In this document: piece after piece, positions 46,900-58,233 of the stretch
Position numbering within the stretch: position 1 is the stretch's first letter
Layout of the letters: each line of letters starts with the position of its first letter
Source of the DNA: Przewalskia tangutica
Lineage: Eukaryota; Streptophyta; Magnoliopsida; Solanales; Solanaceae
NCBI GenBank assembly: GCA_029844215.1
Contig: JAQGDG010000145.1
Location: 62,001-126,000 of the forward strand
Direction: 5' to 3'
DNA length: 64,000 bases
Notes under the pieces: model-generated
Told to the model about the DNA's origin: nothing
Database searches by the model: none
What the model saw: the letters and a program-made list of their open reading frames with translations, nothing else
Position numbers and translations under genes: made by a program

Positions 46900-47240
46900 G
46901 TAACCCTTCCCTACATACATCCCACCTTTGGTGAGTACAAATTTGTCTGATTCAAACACAATCTTAAAGCCCTTGTTACTAAGAATAGGACCAGAAATCA
47001 AATTCTTACAAATTTCTGCATACACGCAAATACATTAGCGAAAGCACAAGATCATTCCCAAGTGAGTTTCAGAATCACATTTCGTTTCCCTTCAACTTTC
47101 ACAGCAGCATCATTCCCCACAAACAAAGATTCTCCATCTTTGATGGTCTGGTAGGATATAAACATGTCTCTCAACGAACAAACATGCATAAGACCAGATC
47201 CATCCACCACGCTGAATTGACAACTGATTTGCTGAGCAAA
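46900..47240 (-). pseudogene. Protease and linker of Copia element 1
   Basis: After the zinc knuckle a SCQFSVVDGSGLMHVCSLRD stretch (about 47,165-47,225) carries the DSGA-type active-site region as DGSG. It is followed by GESLFVGNDAAVKVEGK (about 47,090-47,140) and SGPILSNKGFKIVFESDKFV (about 46,940-47,000), the usual Copia segment before integrase. Confidence 0.75.
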
Positions 47241-48200
47241 GAACAACATCAATGAATTGGTTTCTAGTTTCAGCATGGTTGTTTCGGTTGACATAACCCG
47301 AACCTCCAACACCACCATCTTGGTTCTTGAGAATGCGACAATCCTTTGCTCTATGCCCAAGTTTACCACACACCCAACAGACTCCCATTTGTGATATTTT
47401 GAATGATTTGGACCTTTGTGGAGCGAGTGCATTCTTCCTAGCAGCAAAAGGTGGCTTGGCAACAACAATCTTGCCCTTGCCCTTCTGAAACTTGTCCTTA
47501 GATGGACTACCTTCACCCATGTTAGCACTAGGCTCCAAGGAAATAGCATCAGCCATTTCATTCTTCTGGTTATCCTCTTCAACTCGAAGTTTAAGAACCA
47601 ATTACTCAAAATTCATATCTTCGGTTAGATGCTTAAGATAAATTTTGAAATCCTTCCAAGAAGGAGGCAATTTCTCAATAATAGAACCAACAAGAAAATT
47701 CGGGTTAAGACCCATACCTTCCACATCTAACTCATGAACAATGATTTGGAGTTCCTCCACTTGCTTGACAACAGGCTTGACATCGCTCATCTTGAAGTTC
47801 AAGAACTTGTCTATGACGAACTTCTTTGAACAAGCAACATCACTCTTGTACTTGTTTTCCAATGACTGCCACAACTCCCTTGTCGTTTTGAACGTGGAGT
47901 AGATATCATAGAGAGAGTCATCCAAGGCATTGAGAATATAGTTCCTGCAAAGAACTCTTGACTTTCCCAAGTCTCAATAGCCTTCAGATTTTCAAATTTC
48001 TATCTCCTCAAGAGAGCATCATCCCCTTCTCCTTCGGCAAAGGCTACAGAGCCTCAAGAATCAAAATATTCGTCATACGTAAGAGTTGTCAAATAGAACA
48101 ACATCTTTGTCACATTTGAAATCGTAACCCTTGAATTTCTCAAAGTTTTCAACATGATTTTTCACCATCAAGATCTAAATTGATCCATCTTTGACTAATC
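47110..48200 (-). pseudogene. gag of Copia element 1
   Basis: UBN2-type Copia gag. It includes ENFEKFKGYDF near 48,130-48,170, NYILNALDDSLYDIYS (about 47,897-47,945), ELWQSLENKYKSD (about 47,845-47,880), KKFVIDKFLNFKM and LPPSWKDFKIYLKHL (about 47,630-47,680). A zinc knuckle CWVCGKLGHRAKDC lies at about 47,340-47,382 (CX2CX4HX4C intact). The 122-codon segment 47,970-47,602 and the next frame (47,601-47,110) are joined by a single stop/shift. Confidence 0.85.
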
Positions 48201-48265
48201 AAGAAGGTTAATCTCGATTAGAATTTCTCGCCTTGCATCATTAGTACCAATCTAGTATCTTCGAT

Positions 48266-49060
48266 TAAACACAACAATTATAAAATAACTTTTGAATTGA
48301 AATTGAAATCAACAAAGAAAATATGCAGTAAATGAAAAACCAAATACTAATTTGATAGATAGAGGCTCGCGCAGTTGTCCTAAGGTAGAAATTGCTCCAC
48401 TGCGTTGTAGTTCCTGAACGCCTATCTAGAGGATACAACTATCTTAGTGCAAGTTCTCTCACAAGAACCTGAACCTTGCGAATTTACTTTATGTTGTCTT
48501 TCAGAAATAGATTATCAAAGTTAAGAGGAAACAATCGATTTTAATCTCAGATATATGATTCATATAAGGATTGTCCTTTCCAACTTAGTGATCATTCTTT
48601 ATATGTAGATCATATCCAGATAGACTTGACATTTTCAAAAGGTTGAAACTTTTCCAAAGGTTACACCTTTGAATTTTTATCCGTAAGAAATTATGTCCAT
48701 CGACCAAAGGCCGTGGCCCTTCACCATCAGCCAATACGCTAACACGTAAATCGCCACAAAAGCGATTTCTTCCTCTTAGCGCTACGGCGCTAATTACTGT
48801 CAGAGCTCTCTGGACTTTTGGCGCTGCGGCGCTGAGCACATTAATTCTTTCCTGCTCACTGAACATATGGCGCCGCGGCGCTTGGCCAATATATTTGATA
48901 TTTTTGATCACTTATTCTTCTTTCATACAAGTTCCAACAACCTCATTATCGTAGTTGTGGTTGTATTGGAAGTTATGAATGTTGAACACGTTATATTGGT
49001 ACACATTATCGCAACATATGCCATAGTCGAAAATTTTGATACAAATGTTGGAAAATGACA
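48266..49060 (-). repeat. Possible 5' LTR region of Copia element 1, borders unclear
   Basis: By position the LTR should start after the primer-site relic. The region has an LTR-like CATATAAAG motif (minus, near 48,600) and ends at an AAAATGACA that could be the outer border. No second copy is in the window to prove it. It contains three GC-rich near-palindromes (see findings). Confidence 0.35.
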
Positions 49061-49380
49061 TACTATAAGAATAAGCCTAAGGTTGCTTTAACATCCTTTA
49101 AGTTTTTCCACCGTTGTGACTTGTGATTAACACACTTTATATTTCATAAGTTCAGCTAGTAAACCAGTAACTATAATTTCGTGAGAGGGAATACACTTAG
49201 TTGTTCTTAAAGCATCAAAGTAAGCAGGGAAAAGAATGAAGAGCACGAATTACAATGTTCGTTTGAGAGTACAATAGGAAATATGGCGTGGAAATTCTTC
49301 CACATTCAGTAATGAAGAGATACTAGAAAACCAAAGAACTTTAACCTGAAAGGCAAAAGCTGTACACTACGCTAACTAAG
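49061..49380. other. AT-rich non-coding stretch
   Basis: No gene, repeat or RNA signal seen. Confidence 0.5.
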
Positions 49381-50760
49381 CATTAATTCATCGTTTAATG
49401 CCCAAGGAGTCGGGTACGCGCTGATGACCTATTTGTGTCTCTCCAGCCACGTCTTTCCTCGTGATTATCTCACGGCTTACCTCCCAGTCTCCTGCTGATC
49501 TAGCACTAGTCCGCGATCGACTAGCGCCTCACACCATCAAAGTCCAAAACTCATCCAATGTCAAAGGCAAAACGGGAAGTCATTCAGAAAGTAAAGGAGA
49601 GCTCAAATTCAAAATCCATTAACAAATTGTTGTCTTAATCCATCCTCACTCGCGATTACCCATCTATCAAGTCAAATAGACCACCATCAAGAGTGAAGTT
49701 CACTTAAGAAGTCATCCTGTAAGTCATCACTGTCACTGTGTCCGAGATGCATCGAGTATCCCCAAAGTCTCTTTGAATCTCCAACCTTCTCCAATCAATT
49801 GCCGGTGGTCACTTCGCCTATCGCAGGATGCTCAAGCCGCATGCTTAGTTCTCCATAATTGCCAATCAAACCGCACGCCTCCAAAGAACAACCTCCGCTT
49901 GGAACTCATGAATTTACGAGCTCTCTACAACAATCCATCTTTAACTGCCCCTAAAAGAGCATGCATAAGATCCGTTGTCCTCGTGAGACCAAAGTTGTTC
50001 AAGGGTTTCTCCGACTTCCCGTGGAATATCGTCCCCGATATAGTACTTTCTCTCTGAGCTTCGGATTTCCCGTATAGTACTTCGCTCGAGCTTGTCAGCT
50101 TCCGATTGTGTTCCGATGATAGTTTACAAAATTGATCAAGACAATTTGAATGACGATAATCAGGTCACACGAGCAAGGCAGAAACCCTTTTCGTGATTTA
50201 ACAAAGTAGAAGGACAAAGATTACGGATGCTCCATACATATAGAGCACTCAGCTTCTTCCCATTGTCTTTCATTCCCTACGTGGCAGGAACTCTTGAACT
50301 AGGGCCCAGATTCTTTGAGCTGCAAGCATAAGGAGATGTTCTTGCCCCGTTGAACGACGAAGAATTCACCCTTCTATCTTTCGGCATGTTGAGCTGTTGG
50401 AAGTCACTAGATTTTTACTTCTATGCTCCAATACTGCTTCTGAAATGGGCATACGAGAAATAAGATAATAACCTATACAATTAGTCATCACCATCTATGA
50501 AAGAAGAGTTGAATTCCCCGGAAGAAGATTCGCCCCGTCCCCATAGCACCCCGGACTGAGACTCGAGCTATCCACCGGGTCTTGGAAACAAGGCACACAG
50601 GCACCTGAGCTTCACTGAAAAAAAGAAGGGGGTCGATTTAGGCTCCTTCCCTTCCACTGCGTAGCCGCACTAGCAGGTACTACGAGCGCTCTGTCCCACG
50701 CATCTAACCAGCTCGCGTGGTCCACCGGTTCCACCGAAAACTCTCCTAAGTATCAATGCA
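49380..50760. other. GC-richer non-TE block, possible organelle-derived insert
   Basis: The base composition is visibly more balanced than the AT-rich flanks. The text (for example CACTGCGTAGCCGCACTAGC, near 50,655) looks like plant mitochondrial intergenic DNA rather than retroelement. There is no long open frame: the 94-codon one at 49,773-50,057 has no recognised domain. Organelle origin is a guess. Confidence 0.3.
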
Positions 50761-50820
50761 CAACCGAAACATCAGCACTTTATAATTATAAAGTGACATT
50801 TTCTTTTAATATCAGAGATA

Positions 50821-51011
50821 CAGGGCTGTATTTGAACCCGTGCGAGGTGTGCTACCGCACAGGTCCCCCGAAAAACGAAAAATTTTAGGGCCCCTGTTTT
50901 CATTTTTTATTAAGTAGTACTAGTCAGAATTTACTGTAGCAGGTTATAACCCAATTAAGGGTCCACTTTTACTAATTAGAACAGGGCCCCAAAATGTTTG
51001 AGACGGCCCTG
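50821..51011. mobile_element. Non-autonomous hAT-type MITE (191 bp)
   Basis: The ends are CAGGGCTGTATTTGAAC and, inverted, CAGGGCCGTCTCAAAC: an imperfect terminal inverted repeat. It is flanked by a perfect 8-bp direct repeat CAGAGATA at 50,813-50,820 and 51,012-51,019. The 8-bp duplication and CAG-starting termini fit the hAT superfamily. Internal sub-terminal GGGCCCCTGTT / AACAGGGCCCC also form an inverted repeat. No coding capacity. Confidence 0.88.
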
Positions 51012-51330
51012 CAGAGATACAATGCAACTTCCTTCTCCGATCGTTTCTTCCGTTTTATGAGCATAGCATCATGAATTGAAAATCAAGCAATTAATGTACT
51101 CATTTTGATAATGATACGACAAATGAATCAAGCATTCCATTATGTCAACTTATAAACAATTACAATGATGTGAAAATTTATTGAAAAGAAGTCAACTTCG
51201 ATGCCAAGAATCGCTTCTAAGTCTTAACAACCGATAATCATATCCTATTCTTCACACAGAAAGCGTTCCGCGACGGGTTTAAATGATAGATTGAATGGGA
51301 AATGGCGAGTTCCTCGCTTTATAAAAGGAG
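51012..51330. other. Non-coding stretch after the MITE
   Basis: No gene or repeat recognised. Confidence 0.4.
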
Positions 51331-51960
51331 CATTTGTCCTCATCGATAGTGGAAAGAAAAGTTCTTCTACTTAAAAGAGTACTCCTTCTGCTAAACGGTT
51401 AAGAAGAGGTCTCCTTCGCTGTCGCCGCCGCCGCTTCTCTGGCCAAATGATTTGATTGATAATTTTTTTGCCAAATTTTCTTTAATTTTAATTATTTAAT
51501 TAATTAATTAATTAACTTATCCAATCCTACCCGTTAGTGATCCGTACCCGCGACCTGGTTCTTTCCCATATTTTATTTAAATTTTCCACCGTTTTTAAAG
51601 TGACTATTCAGAAGGGTTGCAAACCTTCGTAAATGAAGAGTTCCATGGCTATAAATTCGTTTGATTCCTCAAAATTTTACTTACGAATTTTTCTGAACTT
51701 CAAAACTTCTTCTTCTGCTGCACAAATAAATTTCCAGAAGTTTATCGCTGAGCGATTCACGACACCGTTGTTTTAGGTACCGATACACCGGTGAGTAAGA
51801 TCGTTCTATCCTGGGAAGGATATGTTCCATTAACCTCGGGTACTTGAGGGAAATAATTTCCTTAAGGACACACTGTGCATTCAGTGAGCTCGATTTTAAT
51901 TCTTAAATATTTTTCAGAAATTATTCCTACTTTTTCAGTTTCTGTTTTCTGTTTTATATT
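51330..51960 (+). promoter_or_regulatory. LTR-like promoter segment
   Basis: TATA-like GCTATAAAT at 51,649-51,657 is followed by a leader-like, C/T-rich stretch and two GT-type sites (CCGGTGAGTAAG at about 51,789). The block resembles a U3-R-U5 of a Copia LTR, but no second copy or coding body follows. A TTAATTAATTAA run lies at about 51,497-51,521. Confidence 0.3.
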
Positions 51961-53518
51961 GGTTTTCTAATCTGGCTCAGGCTTCGTTTCGATTTCAAAA
52001 TTATTTTTAAGCTTCAACGGTTTTGTAATACAGTTTGGTAACACCTCATCTATTGAAGCGTTCTTCCCCCTTCCCCCTTTAGTCAACTAATGGCAGACTG
52101 CAGGATATCAATTCAACCATTGGGGACTAAGAAATGAATCATATATATGCATAAATCCGTCAAACTTCCCAGCGAAGCCATTAGCAAAGAACTTCTGTGA
52201 TCCAGCATTAACAATAAAGTATAACTTATCTGTATATTCATGCATGCTTCCGAAATTTGATAGATCGTCTCTTAAGGCTATTCTTCAACATACTATATAG
52301 CCCAGCTAAAGGAGGGATGCGATAATTTTTCCTAAATAAAATATTTCATGTATGATTAATCCTCTGAATCAGCACATAGGATTCATATACACAACCCCAT
52401 TTAGTTGGGATTATGACAAAGTTAATTGTTTGATTGAGAATGTGTAATTTTCAATCCCAACCAAGTCAACAGTTAAACTGATAGACATTTCTTCACACGG
52501 CCGGTTAAAACCTTAAACTTGTCGTCAGATATCAGTGGTTTTATATAGCAATAAAAGATCTTCATCGGACAAGCTAGAAAATAAACAATTTAACTGATGC
52601 TCCGAACCGGGTAGGCCTACTAGTCGAATAGTTGGAATTCGAAACCAAAGAATGGGCCACTTAAATAGGCTCATTGCTCCGGCCCAGAATACGATTAATC
52701 CAGCATGGGCTACATGAGCCCCTAGTAGTTTACCAGGGAAATACGGGATCTAGCAGAAAATTTTATTCTTTTTTATCTCCGGATCGGGTATTTCTGAAGT
52801 ACAAAGGGGGTTATATCATCTCATGGCGGATTGGCGAATTATTGGGCCGAGCTGGATTTGAAATGAGAACTCCAAAACAGAAAATGAATTTGAAAAAATT
52901 TCTGGAACACTAGTGCTTCCGCGCATAATTCACCAAAGTGATCCTATTACAGCGCAGAGGTAGTAGTCCAATCTGCCTAATCCTTGGAGTCCAAAGCTAC
53001 CTATATAATCAGCTAATTAGGATTTACACAAAAATTAAAATAGGCAGAGATATTTTCCGGTGCTGACTTAGATCTCAATTATCCGGCAAGTGATGATTTT
53101 ACCAAATAAAATACATTTCTGACGACATAATTATTATATAAGCAAATAATTATTGACAAGTTAAAGCTGAAAATAGAATTTCCTATTAAATGACGAACCT
53201 GGGACTAGATTTACCAGGTGGAGCTTAAACATCAAAAAAATATGGAGGAATTATTATGTGGAGTAGGAGGAAAGCTCAAAGGACTAAAATGCTGACCTTC
53301 AATTTTAACTAGACGCCACCGGCAGAATCCAGGAAGTGGGACAATAGGCAAGAATGGCATGGGCGGATAATAATTTAGCTTATATATGATGATAGCCTAT
53401 TTTTTTTTACATATATAGAAAATAACTTTTTTATTATTCTTTTAGGTATTAATCATATAAAAATTACATATCTATTCTAAATTGTTTGAAACTATCAATA
53501 CATCCAAGTTGATAGGCA
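51961..53518. other. AT-rich non-coding stretch
   Basis: No supported gene. A 79-codon open frame (52,674-52,913) has no recognised domain, and no repeat or RNA gene was seen. Confidence 0.5.
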
Positions 53519-53523
53519 TGTCT

Positions 53524-53692
53524 TGTTAAGTTGTTGTGTTGCTCGTGAAGTGAAGAAATTGATCAAATGGCAGTGATTGTCATTGATGAAGAATAGAGAA
53601 AACAAAGAGGATATACTGCTCGAATATAAGCTAAAAATCTTATGTGTATTGAATGAATGAGAAAGTGATGGTACTTATTTATACAACATCTC
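53524..53692 (-). repeat. 3' LTR fragment of Copia element 2
   Basis: Shares the TGTTAAGTT start and GGATATACTGCTCGAATAT with 56,183-56,330, with a roughly 60-bp extra segment near 53,545-53,600. Confidence 0.75.
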
Positions 53693-54500
53693 ATAAGGTG
53701 ACTTGTTACCTATAATAGTAGAAGGTATTCTATTCATGATATACACAGCCCCTTCTACACATAAACCTCAAAATCTGTCTGGCAAATTTACCTGAATTTT
53801 TATGGCTCTTGTTGTCTCCAATATATGTCTATATTTCCTTCTACTACACTATTTTATTATGGTGTATGTGGACATGAACTCTCATGTACTACACCATGTT
53901 GTTGAAACAATTCCTTATAGTTATGATTAAAAAATTCAGTCCCATTATTAGACCTCACTCTTTTGATTTTTACATCAAACTGAGTATTAACTTCAACAAA
54001 GAAATTTCTAAGCAATGTAATCACATCTTATTTCAATCTCAATAGAAAAATTCAAGTCCATCTAGAGTAGTCATCTACAATAGTAAAAAAATATATCATT
54101 CCATTACATGTTTCAATTTTGTAAGGTCCCATACATCCATGTACAACATTTGAAATGATCCTGTCTTTCTGCTAGTGCTGACATGAAAAAAATACTCTAG
54201 TTTATTTAGTTAAAGGACATACTTCATAATTATTCAAAATAAAAGAAGTATCATTCTTGAAACTTAAAATTTTCTTTAGAACATTCATGGGTACATGATA
54301 TACATTTTGTGCCAAATGACTACAAGCATGCTGAGTTGCTGCTAAACATTTAGTAATATATCCTCCTATATTTTGTGTGTACAAACATAGTATGTACAAC
54401 CCTTCTTCCTCGTTACCAATCTCCATCACCTTCCCAGATGAGAGATCCTGAAATACACAATATTTTGGAAAAAAGTAACACTTCAATTCAATTTCTTTGT
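53693..54500 (-). pseudogene. GAG-pre-integrase and integrase of Copia element 2
   Basis: The minus strand shows DLSSGKVMEIGNEEEGLYI (about 54,390-54,450), HVPMNVLKKILSFKND (about 54,250-54,300) and NNYEVCPLTK (about 54,202-54,232). Integrase then has FDVKIKRVRS-NGTEFF (about 53,920-53,975) and LFQQHGVVHES (about 53,875-53,910), then ETTRAIKI-like and IQVNLPDRFW-like text near 53,765-53,830. The fold stops where LTR sequence begins. Confidence 0.8.
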
Positions 54501-55960
54501 CACCTTTGAAATAAACATGATATTAAACTTGAATGTTGGCACATATAAAATATTTTTAAGAATATCATCTCCTCCTAAGTGATAGTCACCAATATGTGAG
54601 ATTCTAGCTGAATCTTTGTAGGTAACTGCACATTTCTTGCATTTTCTATCAAATTTTTGTTCTGTAAATATTTCTGATCACTAATCATGTGATTAGTTGC
54701 ACTTGTGTCCACAATCCATTTTAACAATTCTTTTGTATCAATATTAAATGTACCTGCAATGTTTGCACTACCATTAGTCTCTCCAACTGCAGCCTTGTTG
54801 TTAAGCATATTGAGAAGTTATTGGTGTTGACTAGGTGTAAATTGATTAGCTGTCATGTATGTTCCTTAATTATGCTGGTATGGATTGTAACTTGGCATAA
54901 ATTGTGATCCCTGTGGATGATTAACTGTGGATTTGAAAATATCTCATGTTGTTGTTGTGTATTTTTCACAAACTGCAAATTCTGAATATGTCTTGCATCA
55001 TGTTGATGATGTTGTACTTCACCTCCTTGTCTAGTGTCCTCAAATAGTAAATTTCCTCCGGTCACCACATTTGCCTTATTTATTTTTCTTTTAAAGTTTT
55101 CTGGATATCCATTAAGCTTGTAACAATCATCTTGTACATGTCTAGTTTTATGACAGAAACACACTTCATCAACTTGAAACAATATATTTTTAAATGACCT
55201 TTTCCATGACAAAAGTCACATATTGCATTAGGATTGTATGGTTTCTTTTGCTTTGTACCTCCATTTCAATTTCTAGTCAGAATATGGCTAATGACTTCAT
55301 CAGATCATACATCATCCTGCTTGTTTCTGCAATTATCATTTGGCTTTCCTCTTGGTTGATCATTGAATACACTTGATTCAAGTTTGGCATTTGTTGCATC
55401 ATAATCACCTGACTCCTAACTTGACTATAACTGTCATTAAGCCCCATTATAAATTATAGCATTCTCTGATATTATAAATGATCTACAAATTCTTTTGACT
55501 TAGGACAACAAGCTGGTGGTGGTATAATGTTATCATATTCATCCCAAGATCATTGAGTCTAGAGTAATACATAGATACTGATAGTGTTCCTTGTCTTAGT
55601 GAATATCCCATCATGCGATTGAAAGGCTATCGAGCTGTTTATTTTATCAAATATGTCCCTTAATTCTTCCCATATCATATATGAATCAGAATTGAACAGT
55701 ATTCAAGTGAGCAAATTCTTGTTCACATTTTCCATTAACCAAGACACGACAATTGAATTACATCTATCTCAAAGCTTAGCTAAGTCACCATGAAAGGATT
55801 ATCTCTTCACTATTCCATCGATGATTCATATCTTATTCTTTCCTAACATGGCTAGTTTCATTGCCCTACTTCACAAAGTGTAATTATCCATTCTAGTTAA
55901 CATAATTCCAACAGACAACGAACATGATCAGATGAAAAAAGGTATAAATGATGATTGTGA
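54501..55960 (-). pseudogene. gag and protease of Copia element 2
   Basis: A zinc knuckle CFCHKTRHVQDDCYKLNGYP lies at about 55,100-55,160 (first Cys pair, His and last Cys visible). The protease active site WIVDTSATNHMISD lies at about 54,675-54,720, where the usual DTGA reads DTSA. Upstream gag text (VRSQVIMMQQMPNLNQVYSM, about 55,355-55,420) is broken. Confidence 0.8.
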
Positions 55961-56170
55961 TCGATGTTCGTCGTTATTTGCAACTACATTTTTCATGTAT
56001 TCTCCATTAACTCACATTGTTGTTGAATTTGTGATTCTCATACTTCAATTGAGACTAAAAATGTTAATCGTAACCTCAATTGCAGTTTCTCGATGTTCGA
56101 TTCCTTCAACCCCATACACAGATCCTTCGAATTCTTCAATAGAATTTCCCACGATATACACCAATCGATT

Positions 56171-56182
56171 GCTCTGATACCA
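56171..56182 (-). other. Primer-binding site, Copia element 2
   Basis: Minus-strand TGGTATCAGAGC, the canonical initiator-Met site, intact. Its integrity contrasts with the TGGTATCGAGCG version in elements A, B and D. Confidence 0.9.
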
Positions 56183-56454
56183 TGTTAAGTTGGTGTGTTG
56201 TTACAGAAAAAACAGAGAGGATATACTGCTCGAATATGAGCTAAAAATATGATGTGTATTGAATGAATTGTGTAGTGATACAATGTTGGTATATATACAT
56301 ATCACAACTCATTTAAACTACATATTAATTACACTTAACTAAATCTCAACAAACTAACATAACAAACTTATAACTAACTCAACCAACTCAATAATATATT
56401 TTTTCATGTACTATACTTCATGGTACTTTAGTGCACTTGTTTATTTCTTTCACA
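56183..56454 (-). repeat. 5' LTR of Copia element 2
   Basis: 272 bp, TG...CA borders; start shared with 53,524, outer end defined by the TGTCT duplication. Confidence 0.8.
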
Positions 56455-56480
56455 TGTCTATTTTTTCTTTTGATTTGCTT

Positions 56481-56504
56481 ATATATATATATATATATAT
56501 ATAT
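56481..56504. repeat. (AT)n microsatellite
   Basis: About twelve AT units, just outside Copia element 2. Confidence 0.9.
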
Positions 56505-58233
56505 TTATGTATATATGTTTTTTGGTTCAATGAGAAAAATGATATGTAATCTAATAAATTGGGCAAAACCCAATGATCAATGAAGTGTGTTTAGAATAAC
56601 GAGCTCTCAAATTTAAAGATTAGCAAAATTAGAATTATTAGTGATTTTTTTTTGCATCTATGCAACTATCCAAATCTTAATAAATAAAATTATCCGATAT
56701 CTGATGAGAGATAGTAAATATCCCGTAAAATTAATAACACTCAAATCGGTTAATTTACTACATGTCACAAGTGGATAAGTAAAAACGCAGCGACTCAATA
56801 GCAATTAGTGTGACATTGAGATGTCGTCAAGAAAAGAACAGTGGGTTTGAACGCCCAGAACAAAATGTTTTAAAGAGGATTAGAAAAATACAAGAAAATG
56901 ATCGCATCTAAGGTTCAAGTTTTTCAAATTTAAAATTCTTTTTTGCAATATAACTTCATGTTGAAGTGAATTCCTTTGGATCCCTTCGTTGTACATATGA
57001 CACCACATTAATTTTACGTGTACCAATTTTGTTTAACTTTTAAAATTAGTATATATTCACTTAGTCGAAAACGATATGAAATATTATTACGTAAAAGAAT
57101 TAAAAGTGATTAGGATGATATTTTCTTGCTTTGAGAAGAGTTAACTTCTTCTTAAGTGCAACATATCTTGTGAATATTCTTCATTTAAAAATAAAAATAA
57201 GTTTACATATTTAGAAGATAACATAAACCATTATAACATGCAATGAATGAGTGCACGTTTGGATTGGCTTCTGGGTACCCATAAGAGGATTGGCTTTTGG
57301 AGTGCTGGAAGTCTTCTGAATCTTCACTTTTGTAAAAATAGTAAAATTAGGCGTGTTTGATTTGATTTTTCGAAGTGTTTAGTCCAAAGACTTTTACCAT
57401 TTATTTTAATTTGAATTTTATCATTTCATTTATTATCCTCTTTAATTTTCATCAACAACTCTATCCACATTCATTACCCTCTTAAAATATATAGAAATAC
57501 TTACTAAAAAAATTCAAATATACAACTTTCATTACCCTCTTTAAATATCTAGAAATAATTACTAAAACAAATCAAATATACTACTCATGTCAAGTTTAAA
57601 TTTTAAAAAAATATCAAATATACTACTAAAGTTGACATTTGTTCATGTGTAATTGCAGATTTGAACTTTAAACTCCTCAAACATCCTAACGTTGTCCGAT
57701 TATACGAGGATTATCCTTCTTTCAAATACTCCGAATATTACTACTATAATACATTATATTTTGAACAAACGAAATAAATATACCCGAGTTGAAGTATCAA
57801 TTTTTTTATTATTTTTGAAGAATTGTCTGCGAAGAGCGTCGCGCCTCCTCTCATGGGTCGCGACTCCTTCGGCGTGAAAATCACTGGAACTTAGGCGCGC
57901 GGCTCAGGTCCCAAAGGGCGCGACGCTGTGCTCCAAAGAATCTTTGAAATTAAAGCGTTGCGGTGCTGCGGTGTAAAAATCACCGGTTCAAATTATTACC
58001 ACTCAAGTTTAAGGTTCTCAATGAAAGAACTTTTGGGGTATGAAAGAACATATTTGTAATTTACGTCAGCATGCCAGTTCAATTTTGAAACACGATTTCA
58101 AATAGTAAATCAACAATGACTATACACAACTTTATCAGAAGGAATGGAGAAATAGATATTGATTTTGATCTTTATAAAGATGAAAGCACAATCATTCAGA
58201 ATGATGATTATCATACATCATCTAACTTGGATC
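56505..58233. other. AT-rich non-coding stretch
   Basis: No gene. Contains a tandem duplication of about 57 bp at about 57,474-57,590 (CATTACCCTCTTAAAATATAT-like units) and a GC-rich patch with several GCGCGAC-type words at about 57,828-57,985. Confidence 0.5.

Larger units (their letters stand above)
46198..48265 (-). mobile_element. Copia element 1 (Ty1/Copia), 5' part, truncated in integrase
   Basis: Minus-strand order gag, protease, GAG-pre-integrase, integrase. It is cut at 46,198 by LTR C. A degraded initiator-Met primer site complement (GC-TC-TGA-TACCA-like) is near 48,249-48,265. RT, RNase H and the 3' LTR are not in the window. Confidence 0.85.
53524..56454 (-). mobile_element. Copia element 2 with internal deletion
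   Basis: Minus-strand Ty1/Copia. The 5' LTR is 56,183-56,454 (272 bp; on the minus strand TGTGAAAG...CTTAACA). The perfect initiator-Met primer site TGGTATCAGAGC (minus, 56,182-56,171) is adjacent to it. gag, protease and integrase parts follow. RT, RNase H and the start of the 3' LTR are missing; integrase text runs directly into a 3' LTR fragment (53,524 to about 53,692). Target duplication TGTCT flanks both ends (53,519-53,523 and 56,455-56,459). Confidence 0.85.

Noticed and set aside
49773..50057. 94-codon open frame
   Set aside because: No domain or gene structure visible; may be part of an organelle-like insert.
52674..52913. 79-codon open frame
   Set aside because: No domain, no promoter or conserved neighbour, and length expected by chance.
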